Below are positions 12,051-24,478 of a stretch of 64,000 nt of DNA, one piece after another. Where the stretch lies: NCBI GenBank assembly GCA_947685225.1, contig CANTUV010000033.1, forward strand, positions 57,699,001 to 57,763,000, in the 5' to 3' direction. Every line of letters begins with the position of its first letter. Position 1 is the stretch's first letter. The notes under the pieces were generated by a model. That model had not been told where the DNA came from. It worked only from the letters and a program-made list of their open reading frames with translations, and ran no database searches. The translations under genes and the position numbers were made by a program. The DNA is from Garcia nutans (taxonomy: Eukaryota; Streptophyta; Magnoliopsida; Malpighiales; Euphorbiaceae).

Positions 12051-12803
12051 GCCCTTTGGCTAAATATTATCTCTTAACATCAATGGTCGACTACTCCTCT
12101 CCTCTCTCTCCTTTCTTCTCTTCTTTCTTTCTCTACTTCTGCTCACCTGTCTCTGCCTAATCCTATAATTTTTTTTTTTCAATTGGCTTGGCTGAAACAT
12201 TGTCATTTCAGCCAAGCCAATTGAAAAAAAAATAAAGAATTAGTTGTCTTCTTCCCGGTACAGCATAGAAACCATAGAAGAGAATGGAAGTAGGGCTACA
12301 CCTCTAACTCTGCAAGTTCGACGAGCACAGGTCCTCCCTATGAGAGCTTCTAAACGCCGGCAAGGGAGTCCATTGCCCCCACAAAATCCCCCTACCTCCA
12401 CCTCTGGCCATGACGCAGGGTCAACCAGTTTGCTTCTATATTCATGCAATTGAAAATGCTATACATGGAAAAGAACGTATCTACATCCTTATAATGGTGT
12501 GTTCTCATTTGTTAAATTCTTATACTTCCTCCAAGCTGCACAGATTGTTCATATGGATTCCTCTAATTTTCTTGCTACTAGAGCACGATAGTGGCAGTGC
12601 ACTGATATAATTTCAGAATATATCTTTAAAAAAAAAACTAATGGCAATGCACCGTAGCTTTGTAAACTGATTCATTTACTCAAAGATAAATAGCATTCCA
12701 AACACGTAATAGAAAATCCAAAACTTGAAAGAAAGGAAGAAATATATATATTTTACAACTGTAGAAATCCCTAAATTAAACAACCGGAAACCTAAAGAAA
12801 AAC
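12051..12803. other. Intergenic region containing a strong hairpin
   Basis: This stretch lies between the hAT remnant and the H2A.X gene. A CT-rich tract runs from about 12090 to 12150. Overlapping reading frames of 69 codons on both strands near 12240-12453 have no recognisable domain. The last 150 bases before 12804 are likely 3' UTR of the H2A.X gene. Confidence 0.4.
12171..12232. repeat. Perfect 27-bp inverted repeat (hairpin)
   Basis: Arms 12171-12197 and 12206-12232 are exact reverse complements around an 8-base loop, CATTGTCA. The core arm is CAATTGGCTTGGCTGAAA, flanked by T and A runs. The stem is short and perfect, more like a fold-back or MITE remnant than a typical plant microRNA precursor. 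Confidence 0.85.
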
Positions 12804-13496
12804 CTAGAACTCCTGAGAAGCAGATCCAATTTCGCCTTTACCCTTGCCCATCTTCTTAGGAAGCAAAGTCTGGTGAATATTGGGCAATACACCACCGTTG
12901 GCAATAGTAACAGAGCCCAGAAGCTTGCTCAGCTCCTCATCATTCCTTACAGCTAACTGAATATGCCTTGGCACAATACGATTCTTTTTGTTATCTCTCG
13001 CTGCATTCCCAGCAAGCTCCAATACCTAAAATCAACCACCAATTATCAAACAATTGCAACGATCAACAAACACATGATCGATCAAACAAACATATTTATT
13101 AAAACAAGCAATCAATCCTAAACGTACAGCAATTAAATTAAAAACTCAAAATTAGCGCAATTATTAAATCAACTATAAGAATTCAAAATAAAGAACCCTG
13201 ATTTAAACCAAACAAATCCTATACAAAAATAAATACAGCACAGTATTAATATCAACAATTGAAAGAGGAAAATCAAAACCCATAATTATTTATACCTCAG
13301 CAGCGAGATACTCGAGGACAGCAGAGAGATAGACCGGAGCTCCAGCACCGACACGCTCGGCATACTTTCCGGCCTTGAGAAACCTAGCGATCCTTCCGAC
13401 GGGGAACTGCAAACCGGCTTTCTGCGACCGCGACACAGATTTTGACGACTTGGGCTTCCCTCTTCCACCCTTTGTTGATCCTCCGGTTGAACTCAT
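12804..13496 (-). CDS. H2AX: Histone H2A.X, two exons
   Basis: This is a histone H2A variant that is incorporated into nucleosomes and phosphorylated at its C-terminal serine when DNA breaks. Exon 1 is 13496-13296 and exon 2 is 13025-12804, joined by a GT-AG intron in phase 0. They give 140 residues. Exon 1 has the basic tail and the conserved stretch AGLQFPVGRIARFLKAGKYA. Exon 2 has the acidic-patch region RNDEELSKLL and ends in SQEF. This is the SQ[E/D]phi motif that defines H2A.X, with Ser137 as the phosphosite. The intron and variant tail fit replication-independent plant H2A.X genes (Arabidopsis At1g08880, At1g54690). No defect is seen. Confidence 0.96.
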
Positions 13497-16400
13497 CTTC
13501 TCTAATCCAAAGAATGTCTACCAAAAACCCTAACCCTAGCCTTTAAGCGAAAGGTGCAATCAAATCAAGGAAAACGAAGAGATGCTTTTGCTTTCGAGAA
13601 TGAATTGGCAAATGTTAGCGCCTGGACTTATATAGAAAGTGGAAGATTAATGTTATTGGTGGATACGGCTTTTCAAGGATTGCCAACGTGGCAACCTGGT
13701 TACATTCGTGGCGGGAAAGTTTTATTAGCCATTATTTTATTTCGCGCTTTGGTTTTTGTGACTATGAGATAGAACGGCGTCGTAGTAATTGGATGGGCTT
13801 GATTTGAGAACGGAATTCATATAACGAATTTTACAAAACTGTTATTAAAAAAAAATTATAAGATTTACTAGATTTTTAAAAGGTTTTCAATTTTATCTTA
13901 ATTTATGATTAATTTATAAATTTACTAGAATTATATAATTTATTATAATTTTATTATACATTTATTAAATATATAGTAATTTTTATAAATTTATTATATA
14001 ATTATAATTAATTTATTATACTTTTTTATAAAATGACTAAAATATTTATGATAAAATATAAAATATTTTATAAAATTTGACGAAGGGTGTAATTTTTCTT
14101 TAAAAAGATAACCTTAATGGAGTGGACTTTAATTTTTCTTAAATATATATTTGAAAAAATATACAAATAATCTAAAAATATATATTTTAAAAAATACTGT
14201 ACAAAAAAATAAAAATATGGTGAAAACTGTTTGAATAGCGCAAATGTCTCACATACGAAAACTCGGAGCCATAAATTACAAAAATTGTCATTTTTAGTAA
14301 ATTGACATATTTACATAACATATATATATATTTGAATAATATATAATAAATATAACATACATGTTACATATATATCCTTATATATGTCACATCTGTTATA
14401 TATGATATTAATTTCATGGACTACATATGAAGAATCATATAACTCTATCATATAAGTATTTTTATATCATATATGCTATATATATATCCTTATATATATA
14501 TTATATATGCCGCATATAATTCGATAAATGTGATCAATCACATATCGAAAAATATATAATTTGATAAATATTTAATAATATAAGCAATATGTATGACATT
14601 TATGTTGAATATATATTCTTATATGTATGTTATATATCTTTTGTTTCATATTGCCCGTATTGCATATAATTTATTAAATATGATGTTTATATATTACATA
14701 TATTGCATATAGTTTATTAAATGTTTTATATTTATTGTATGTTAATCTACAAATTAAAAAAAAATCATTTGAAATATTTTATCAGATGCATGTAATGCAT
14801 TACAGTTGAAAAAAAAAATCTAGACTATTGAAACCAAAAACCAATCAAAAACCAAAAAAAAAATCAAAATATCTACATATACATAATTTTAAAAAATATC
14901 CCTAATAATATATATATATATATATTGATATAGTATTTCTTTTTTTCTGAAATTAAAATTTTATTAAACAAAAGCTAATGGAAAAAACAAATAAAATAAG
15001 AAAATGATTATCGAATTCGATCCAGTAGTCCCTCTAATGCACAGAAATTAAAATTTTTGGTCCCGAACATCATATTTAAGAACTGAAATTAATATGTTTC
15101 TTCAAAAAAAAAAAAGAACTGAAATTGATATGTAATACGTATTTTTAATATGAATTTTGGGCATTTCCAACATGGATTCCTACCCTCATCAACACTTTTC
15201 CATTAGTCCAAATTTCAATTTCAATTCCTCGCTATATTTTCAGCAACATACTTATTTTGAGTTGTCGTGCCAAGCAAACGAGCTAAGTATGAAGTTGGCC
15301 CCCCACCTCGTTTCAATATTTTTTTTTTTGTTTTAATAATTATTTTGAGGAGACTCGTTCAAACCTTATTGGTTTGGCATTTTTTTTAATAATATAAAGA
15401 AAATATCATTACAGAAAATACAAACAACCTAAAATATTTCAGAAATGAAAAAACACAGAAGGTAAATATTTTCTCTATCACCAAGAATTACAGTCACAAA
15501 CAAAATCCCATATCGATCGGCCAACAAGAGACAATGGGTCGACCTCTTATCCAACTAACATTTAAACCTTATTGGCTTGGCTTTTACTTACACTTTTTAT
15601 TTTCTTGTAACAAAATGGTTAAATTCGAAGAAAATGGAAAACTGATAATGAATATAAGAAATTGTATTAAATATTTAATTTAAGAAAAAATAAACAATCA
15701 TTAATTGAATTGTCTAATCTATATCTAATATATAAAAGCTCAGGATTTCGAATTGAATTTTATGTCGCCACATCAGCAATTTATGTTAAATTAAAGTTTT
15801 TTTTTTTTTACAGTAAATGAGATTTTAATGTCTATCTATATTTTGAAACAAAATGTTATATTTTTTAAATAAAACGTCAATAATCTTATTTATTGACCCA
15901 TCTAATAATTGAGAACCATTTATTTATGTTTCTTATCCCATTAAATGTATATGGTTACAGCTAGAATAATATTATTTATTCACAATGACGTTTAAATTAA
16001 GTTCATTAAAGCAAAAGAATTTAAAAAATGCATAACAGTTATAAGCAAAAAAAATTCGAACCATTCTACAACCATAACCTAACAAATATAATATATATAT
16101 ATAATCCATCCTTTAACAATATGTATTTAACAATTTGAGCATAAAACAAACAAACAAACAAACTCCATCCTTTTTACCATATGAAATTATAATCACATAT
16201 TCAGCATATTTAGAAATTACAATATATAAAATTGATTGGTAGTGATTTTCATAAGCCAAACAAATTATATTTAGAATAATATACAGATAAAAATAAAAAA
16301 ATAATATTAATAAAATATTAATATATAATGTCTTTATATTTTTAATTAAAAATATAAGATTGAAACAGTAATAAATTTATGTAACATTCTGAAAGCCAAT

Positions 16401-17720
16401 CGAGTTATTTTAATTAAAAATATAAAATTTTAAGAAATTTTTTCTTATATGTTAATTTTAATATAAGATATAATTATTAAATACTATTAGTAAGTAATAT
16501 TTATTGAATAATAAAAACTTAATACATGAACTAAATTAATAAAATAGCAAATGAATAATAATTTGAAACAATGAAAAAGTCATTTCTCTATCAATGAAAC
16601 AATGGTCCCTATGTATTTCTATCAATCTAAATTCATTGGGTACTTAAATTCTGCAATATAAATTAAGAACTATAATCAATTACAATTAATTGCAAGAGTT
16701 CTCCTATTAATTATGAAAATCAATTATTGGAAATTATATTGAGAAAAATAATTAATAATCCTTCACATGTCAATCTTCAATGTAAAACTATAGACTTTGC
16801 TTGGCTGTGACTTCCCACGTTCCATGTAAACAAGTTATACTTTCGCCTGAATAGATTATGGAAACATAAAAAAATTAACTCTCAATAAAAAAAAAATTCA
16901 TAATTAAGGGATCTACTTAAATACAGCGGTTACTAATCATAATTAAAATTTATTTGCCATAAGACAAATCAATTTATCTGCCATAATATTAAAATTTAAT
17001 ATATAATAATTTAATCATAATTTTTCAGGTACAAAGAATACAAAAAGACATTTCCATTATACATAAATAAAATACTATATAAGAAAAATTAACACAATCT
17101 CAATTTCAAATTAGCCTTTTTGAAGAAATACGGCGTACTAATATAGTTTGCTTTTTATGAATATAAGTTTAGTAATCATTTTTTTAGTCAACAATAATTA
17201 ACTTAACAAGTAATTTCAGACATTTAGATTAATTTATTCTTCTTCGTGTTTCACACTTATAAATCTATAATAAGGTTAGCTACACTTTTTACAATTTTTA
17301 TAAATTTTAAATTCTTATTTAACTTTTAATAATGATAATAATAATGCATATGAAAAATGTACTTGAATGTTTTACAAGTATTGAAATGTTTGTTATGATT
17401 TTATATTAAATAAAATTTTCTTGATGTTAATAGAATATATAATTTTGTTTTTTTTTACCATATCTATTTAGGCAAATCTCTTATTCTTTATGACAAATAA
17501 AAGTTCTTTAATATTTTTATTTTGTTTATATTTATTTATCTATGTATTAAATTTTTTTTGATATGCATATTCAATTGTTATTATACTTAAATAGGCATAT
17601 TAATAAATATAAAATAAATATGTATATTTTTTCATAAATATATATATTTATATTTATATTAAAAATAAAAATAATAATTTTTATAAAAAAATTAAAATTT
17701 GCGCACTGCCTGAGTCTACA
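13497..17720. other. Gene-poor AT-rich region
   Basis: The first 100-200 bases are probably promoter and 5' UTR of the H2A.X gene. The rest is very AT-rich, with many stops in all frames. I see no gene. Short satellite-like TA-rich sequence lies at 14300-14720, listed separately. Confidence 0.6.
14310..14730. repeat. Degenerate TATATATCCTTATATAT-type repeat tract
   Basis: Variants of TATATATCCTTATATATGT recur near 14370, 14482 and 14610, each followed by a variant of GCATATAATTYRWTAAATG or similar. Spacing is about 110-130 bases. This looks like an old, diverged tandem array, but low complexity makes the call weak. Confidence 0.4.
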
Positions 17721-17724
17721 ACTA

Positions 17725-17932
17725 GTTGTAATGAATTTATGAAAGATAGATTTGTTTTTATGTATAGAAAAAAAAAACTTGTAAGTAAACATTAATAATT
17801 TATACCCCACACGTTGAATTTATGAAAGATAGATTTGTTTTTATGTATAGAAATTTGTTTTTATGTATAGAAAAAAAAAAAAAAAAACTTGTGAGTAAAC
17901 ATTAATAATTTATACCCCACACGTTTTATGGT
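17725..17932. repeat. Tandem duplication of about 90-105 bp with nested repeat
   Basis: A unit running from GAATTTATGAAAGATAGATT to CATTAATAATTTATACCCCACACGTT occurs at about 17725-17815 and again at 17816-17926. The second copy holds an extra internal copy of a 19-20 base piece (ATTTGTTTTTATGTATAGAA) and a longer A run. Confidence 0.9.
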
Positions 17933-17935
17933 TGC

Positions 17936-20385
17936 AGTGCTTGAAGAGACTGACTGAGGTGGGTGGCCATGAGCCCATGATTGCTGTAATGTGTGTTAGT
18001 GGATTCCCATTTTCCACGAATTTCCACTCCGCAAAATACCTCCAAGAAAATGTCAATTTGGCAATCATTGATGATAATGAAATATTTATTTATGATGATT
18101 GTGTATAACACATTTCAGGATCCTAATCTTCCACATAACAACACTCCATTAATATATAAATATCAATGCCTAACATAAACTTATATATTTATATAAAACG
18201 GAGGGTGAAAAATTATAGTTGTAAATATATGTATTAGCAAAAATAAAAAATGTATATTTAAGATGCCTTTATGCAATAACCAAATATATAAATTAGTTAA
18301 TAAAATACTCTTTTATTTTAACTAAAATTTTTAATTTTGAATATTGATTATATAATTAAGTTAACATTTAATTAAAAAAAATTTACCCTTTTTTTATTCG
18401 GTTTAACTCCGAATAATTTACAAAAAAAAATTTCAAGTTAATAGCTAATAGTATTTTAGTAACAACATATTTTTAATTAATTATTATTAAAAATTCACAC
18501 ACTAAACACTTATTTTTTTGCTGCTAATTAAAATTCCAATCTAAAATTTTCCAAAAAAAAATCCAATCTAAAAAATATAAAAAATATATATTCCTCCAGA
18601 TAGTAAATTTGATTTTTTTTTCCTTTATCAAAACGGGAAAAAAGCCTCTCACCTCCAAGAAAAAGAAAAATAGTATGGTGTAAATTTTTTTTTGGTACCA
18701 TTTGTGTATAATGTAGTTTATTTGAAGGGTCATGTCATACATTCAAAGTTCACTAATAACAATAACAAATGATGATAATGAAATCCAAGTCCTATAATTA
18801 TTATGAAAAAGACAAAGAAAAGTAAATACAATATAATGGGCCAAATATTCATTTAACTCAACAAAATTTTACCTAAGCAAGCAAAAGTTAAGATCCAGCC
18901 CACAACAACCCAACAACTCTGTTCTACTTTCATTTATTTCCCCTTCTCGTTGGGGTTAAGGTGAGGTAAATTAAGGGCAGGGCGCCCTTAAGTTTTTGAA
19001 GAGAGAATGATATTTTTTTTTGGGAGAAAAAAAGGCTAATGCACAACAATCCAACAACTATCCTAGTTGTTGACCATAACAACAGTGAAGTACCCCAAAC
19101 TTTGTCCCATTGATAGCGATGTTCTACGACAGTGACTTGAGATTAAAAGTTGTCAAATGCCTGTTTGATTCACCACTCAAAATATTTCTTCTTCTTTTTT
19201 TTTAAAATTTTTTAATTTTGTTTCTAAAGAAAAAAGGGATATATAATTTGAAAATTAATATATAAAAAAACTTAGTGATAAAACAAAATGGAAGGGAAGC
19301 CAATTGGTTTAAATGAAAGTGAATTGGAAAGCGTGGAAAAATAATGAGCCCACATCACAATGTACTCCTTCATAAAAGCGTAGCACGAATTTCTTTTTTA
19401 TTTTTGGCATTTTGTTTTTTTCTAATAATTTCATTTCATTTTCTAACTCACTTAATATTCATAATTTAAGATCAAATATGTATAGTAATTCACTTTAAAC
19501 GTGAAAAAAATAAATTAGGCTAAATTAAAATTTCGCGTAATATAAATTTATAAATTGAATTAAGGCATTTCATCCAATAATTTATAAACACCACATTATA
19601 AAAAATGAAAAATAATAAAAGTTATTTTTGTTGTAGTTAAAAAAGTACGTGGATCAAACAATATATTATATATAATTTTGCAATTTCAACTTTATGATTA
19701 TATATTAAAAATTTATCAAAACAGTAAGATATTTAAAAAAATAAAAAAAACATATAATATAATTTAAAATTTTGAAAATTGAGATATCATTTTCTCCAAT
19801 TGCCCTTTAGAATAATATAAAAGAAAACTATGATACAAAATAATTGTAATAAAAAAAACATGATTTGAATTTGTAATGAGTTATTGGTTTTGGCAATGTT
19901 AATAATAATAATAATAATAATTTATATGTAGGAAGTAACTAACGTAACATAAGATTGAAAGGGGTAGAAGAAGGGGCCGGTCCACGAGAAAATGGTGGTA
20001 TGTTTGATATTGACATGTGCAAGCTGTAGAAGTTGTAACTTTCTTGTGGTACTGTACTTTAACATGCAAGGACATTACTATTTTTCCTCCCTTCTCCTAA
20101 CCAATATCACACCCATCCATTTCTTTCATCATAATTTAGATCAGCGGTTCATATTTTTCCAAACCCACTCATAGACCTTTGCCTTTTGTAGGTTTCTAGG
20201 CTTTCCTTTATAGGATAGGATAGGGTTCGAATATCAAGTTTTTGATGGACGGCAAAAGTAATTCACACGTGTATAAATACTTGAAACGAAAAAGAAGACA
20301 ATCTAATTGGATGGTGACATGTGACTATATTTTTCAAAAAATATATTTAATATTTTTTTTATTAATTAAGACTCTAATTAAAGAA
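17936..20385. other. Gene-poor AT-rich region
   Basis: No gene is supported. An (AAT)n microsatellite lies at about 19900-19920. Short open frames in this interval have no recognisable domains. Confidence 0.55.
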
Positions 20386-20388
20386 TAA

Positions 20389-20786
20389 GGTCCTGTTTGA
20401 TTTAACGATTTCATGCAGCTGATAGCTGTTACTGATAGTTGGTAGCTGGTAGCGATTGCGGATGGCTATTAGCTGATGAATAATGAGCGTTTGATAAAAA
20501 ATAGTAAGTTATTGTTGTTATTGTGTAAAATGATCAATAAGGGTATTAATATTAAAGGTTACATATATTAATATTATCTAATAATTCAGGGTTAATATTG
20601 TCAAATAAAAAAATTATCAGCAGCTGTTTAGAAAAAACTAGGAGGAGGAGCTTTTTCAAACAGCTGCTGTTTGAGCCTTCAAACAGCTAACAGCTGCTGA
20701 TAAAAAAGTTAACCAAACACCTATTCTTTAGCTGATTGACTTGAAACAGCTATCAACTGCCTCAATCAGCTGAACCAAACACCCCC
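20389..20786. mobile_element. MITE, Tourist/PIF-Harbinger-like
   Basis: The terminal sequences GGTCCTGTTTGATT (left) and, inverted, GGGGGTGTTTGGTT (right) form imperfect inverted repeats. They are flanked by TAA at 20386-20388 and 20787-20789. The 398-bp interior is rich in CAGCTG-type motifs in inverted order and has no reading frame. End sequence and TAA duplication fit Tourist/Harbinger-type MITEs. A hAT-type MITE is the alternative. Confidence 0.7.
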
Positions 20787-20789
20787 TAA

Positions 20790-22310
20790 GTATATATTAT
20801 ATTAGTAGAGTTTTAAAAACCAATTAAACTTCCTATTACAGAATTAATTTTTTAAAAATAATTATTTAGAATAAAAAAAATTTGCAAAACTGACTGTTAT
20901 AAGTAATATTTAATCATTTTTATTAAATTTTAGTCTATTTTTATTTATAAAATATATAAATTAAAATTAAATTAATGATATTATTTTATTAAAATTTAAA
21001 ATTAAAATTAATTAATTCAACCAATTAAAATTAACATAATAAAATAGATAAGTTAAGATAAGTTTATTTGTATGTAATCTTATAAATTTTAATAATATAA
21101 ATTATTAATATATAGTATATGCTTTTGTGCGTCCCAAATCCGTATCATGGGTGGTATTAAAAGCCAAGAGGGGGCAGCTTTTATGTGGACTGGTCATTTG
21201 GGGCATTATAGATTTGCCCTTAGAGATAGGACGATTTGTAGGACTATTTACCCCCTCTTTACTTTCTTCTAAACATATCAAAATAATAAAATTTTATTTT
21301 ATAATAAACCAATAAAAAATAAAAAAAATTAATTTCACCCATTTCAATTTTAAATTAATTTCTTTTACTTTATGATTTAATTTTCATTTTTTCGTCAATG
21401 TAATTATTATTTTTCTAATACAAATTTAAATTTGAATCATAGATTGAATATAAGAAATAAATATATCAATTAAAGTTTACAGTTAATTCATTTCTCTTGC
21501 TTTTTATAATTTGTTTTTGCTAAACAAATTAAAGTTTCAATTTAAAAAATTAAAAATAACAATAACAAGTAATTCTGATTAAACAATTACACTTGTTAAA
21601 ATTAAATATCAAGATATATATTTTAAATTTATTATTGAGTAAATAATTAATATATAATTTGATGGTCATAAATATATATTATTTTTATTTAAATATTAAA
21701 TTTAAATTTATATGTTATTTTTTTTATATGTAATTAATAAAAAAAATTATCATTGAGTGATACATTAATTGATTTAAAAAATATTTTTAAATTATCTAAA
21801 TAAAAAATTAATTTCACCTATAATTATTTTAAATAATTGAACAGCAAAGCAAACAATAAAGCTAGTACCTAAATTCAAATAAATTATAGTTGAAAATTTT
21901 ATAATATCTCACTCACAAACAAGAAAATGTTTTACTTTAATTAGAAAAATAATTTAATTTTAAAAAATAAAATTGGATGGAAAAGTTAAGGCCTTCTTGT
22001 ATTAACTCTGCAAAAGCGTTTAGACGGACCCCGTTTGTCGTCACGTGCCTTGGCGCCGGCCGCACGCACGGAAGCTTTTGTTTCTTTGCTTCTATTTAAT
22101 ATTTATTACGTCAAAAATACTAAAAAGCCAAAATTATATATATATTTTTTATTTCGAAAAAAGAATATTTCAGAAACTGCTAATTTACATCACTGGGCCC
22201 CTTTCAACAGTTATCTTTTGGCCGATCACTTTGTCGTCTCTCTCGTTCCACATCAAATCCTTATGTGCAATTTAGCATTTTAGTCTCTGTTTTTTGCTAA
22301 ACTACGCCTT
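20790..22310. other. AT-rich upstream region of the GID1 gene
   Basis: This is mostly AT-rich sequence with no supported gene. Composition changes sharply at about 22020, where a GC-rich island with a G-box (CACGTG, 22042-22047) begins. A CT-rich tract near 22350-22380 probably belongs to the GID1 5' UTR or core promoter. Confidence 0.45.
22042..22047. promoter_or_regulatory. G-box CACGTG upstream of GID1
   Basis: The palindrome CACGTG lies about 620 bases before the GID1 start codon, inside a short GC-rich island. G-boxes bind bHLH and bZIP factors such as PIFs. Function here is inference. Confidence 0.3.
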
Positions 22311-22660
22311 CGTTTCTTATCCTTCGCCCCTTCCTTCGCCCATTTCTACGCTGTTTGTCTCTCTCTCCAGCTTCTTTCTCACACGGTTTTATTGCAGTGA
22401 GATTTAGTCATTTATTGTTATCGTTTGTCGATCTTTCTGTTAAATAAAGAAAATTAGAGATTTTTAAAGTTACCCATTTTGTTTTGGAGAGTATTGTCTT
22501 TGATCACGAATTCAAGGAATGATCTTAAGACTCGAAAGATCACTTCTTTATCCATTGTTCTTCACTATGTGAAGCGATTTACACAGTCGTTTGGTCTGTA
22601 AAAGAATCTATTTTGAGTTTTTTAGCTACTGTTTTTGAATTTATTGGCGGGTATAGTTTC

Positions 22661-24478
22661 ATGGCTGGAAGTAATGAAGTCAACCTCAATGAAAGCAAGG
22701 TACTCTCCTTTTTCCTTTTTCCCTCCCTAATTTTTGTTGTCTTTTTATGCTATCGACTCCTTTTGTAATCAAAGGTGGAGTCTTTTGCTGGGTATGGTTT
22801 TAGTTTTGTTGGAGATTCTTGAAAAGCTGAAAACAGCTGGTTTTAAGTTTTGGATTTGGTTCAAATATGCTTCACTGAAGGGTTTTAGGTCTTGATTTGA
22901 TTGTGCGAAGAGATGGGTTGTCTTCTCAATTGAGGGAATGCTAATCATTCTCTTTTGCCTTCTTTTTTTTTGGAATTTCTTGTGAGTTCTGTTTGGATTT
23001 TCTGTTTCTGGTTAAATGAAAGGTGTGAAGCTTTTTGATTGGTTTTTGAGGTTTTCGAGCTGTTCTTACTGAGCTCTTTGATTGGATTTTAAGATCATGA
23101 GAGAGCACTTTGTTTATATTTTTCCTTTTTGGCTGTCTGACTATTGTTTTGAAGTCTTGATTAGGTTAATAGAAGGTGGAATTCGCTCCATTTTGGTTTT
23201 GCTTTTGGATTATTTTGGCTTGGAGAATATGATTTGATTATGACTAAATATATTACTTGTTGCCGTATTATTATTGACTTTGTACTACTTTGCCTAACTT
23301 TCCTGTTTGTTCATTTTTTTGTATTTAGAGAGTTTTTTTGTGTTCACCTTGTTATCCAGTTCGCATGTGATGCATATAGGTGCTATAAAACCTAGGAAAG
23401 AGCTTGGTTTGAAGATGTTAGTGTTTATGCCGCTCGCCATTATGCTACATGTGATGAAAATTTATCTTTTCTGTTTGTATAGATGGTGGTTCCTCTAAAT
23501 ACCTGGGTCCTTATATCCAATTTCAAGGTGGCATACAACCTTCTTCGTCGCCCTGATGGCACTTTCAATCGCCACTTGGCAGAGTTCCTCGACCGAAAAG
23601 TTCCAGCCAATGCAAACCCAGTTGATGGGGTTTTCTCTTTTGATGTTGTTATTGACCGTGGGACTAGCCTCCTCAGCAGGATCTATAGACCAGCTGATGG
23701 GGAGCAATTGCAACCAAATATAGCTGAACTTGAGAAGCCTATGAGCGCTGATGTTGTCCCTGTTATTATCTTCTTTCATGGAGGAAGTTTTGCACATTCC
23801 TCTGCAAACAGTGCTATATATGACACACTGTGTCGACGGCTGGTGGGTATTTGCAAGGCTGTGGTGGTTTCTTTTAATTATAGGCGTGCACCTGAAAATC
23901 GATACCCTTGTGCTTATGATGATGGATGGACAGCTCTTAAATGGGTTAACTCAAGAACGTGGCTTGAGAGTAAGAAAGATTCCAAAGTTCATATGTACTT
24001 GGCTGGGGATAGTTCTGGTGGCAACATTGTGCACCATGTGGCTTTAAGAGCTGTGGAATCAGGAATTCAAGTATTGGGGAACATACTGCTCAACCCAATG
24101 TTTGGTGGGCAAGAGAGAACAGAATCAGAGAAGCAATTAGATGGAAAATATTTTGTTACTCTTCGGGACCGGGACTGGTATTGGAGAGCCTTTCTCCCAG
24201 AGGGAACTGATAGGGATCATCCAGCATGTAATCCATTTGGTCCAAATGGTAAAAGCCTTGAAGGGATAAAATTCCCCAAGAGTCTTGTTGTGGTGGCTGG
24301 TTTAGACCTTATTCAAGATTGGCAATTGGCTTATGTTGAAGGGCTCAATAAGGCTGGTCAAGTTGTGAAACTTCTATTTCTCAAACAAGCAACAATTGGC
24401 TTCTACTTATTACCCAATAACAATCACTTTCATACCGTTATGGATGAGATAAGTGAATTTGTGTGTTCTAACTGTTAA
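22661..24478 (+). CDS. GID1: Gibberellin receptor GID1 (A/C type), two exons
   Basis: This is the soluble nuclear and cytosolic receptor that binds gibberellin and then recruits DELLA repressors for destruction. Exon 1 (22661-22699) encodes MAGSNEVNLNESK. After a 783-base intron, exon 2 (23483-24478) starts with codon ATG read as internal Met and continues with VVPLNTWVLISNFK, the N-terminal lid. The total is 344 residues, like Arabidopsis GID1A/C. The hormone-sensitive-lipase fold is clear: HGG at 112-114, GDSSGG at 188-193, and the Asp of AGLDLIQDW at 288. The third catalytic position is Ile318 (ATIGFYL) where an esterase has His, as expected for a receptor rather than an enzyme. The intron after codon 13 matches the usual GID1 structure. 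The gene looks intact. Confidence 0.96.

Noticed and set aside
12171..12232. MicroRNA precursor
   Set aside because: The stem is perfect, only 27 bases long and ends in homopolymers, unlike plant microRNA foldbacks, which are longer with mismatches.
12240..12453. Overlapping 69-codon frames on both strands
   Set aside because: The two frames mirror each other, neither has a domain, and GC content alone explains their length.
13554..13772. Open frame upstream of H2A.X on the opposite strand
   Set aside because: It lies in the H2A.X promoter and 5' UTR, has no recognisable domain, and is probably chance.
23495..23797. Minus-strand frame inside GID1
   Set aside because: It is an antisense shadow of the conserved GID1 exon.
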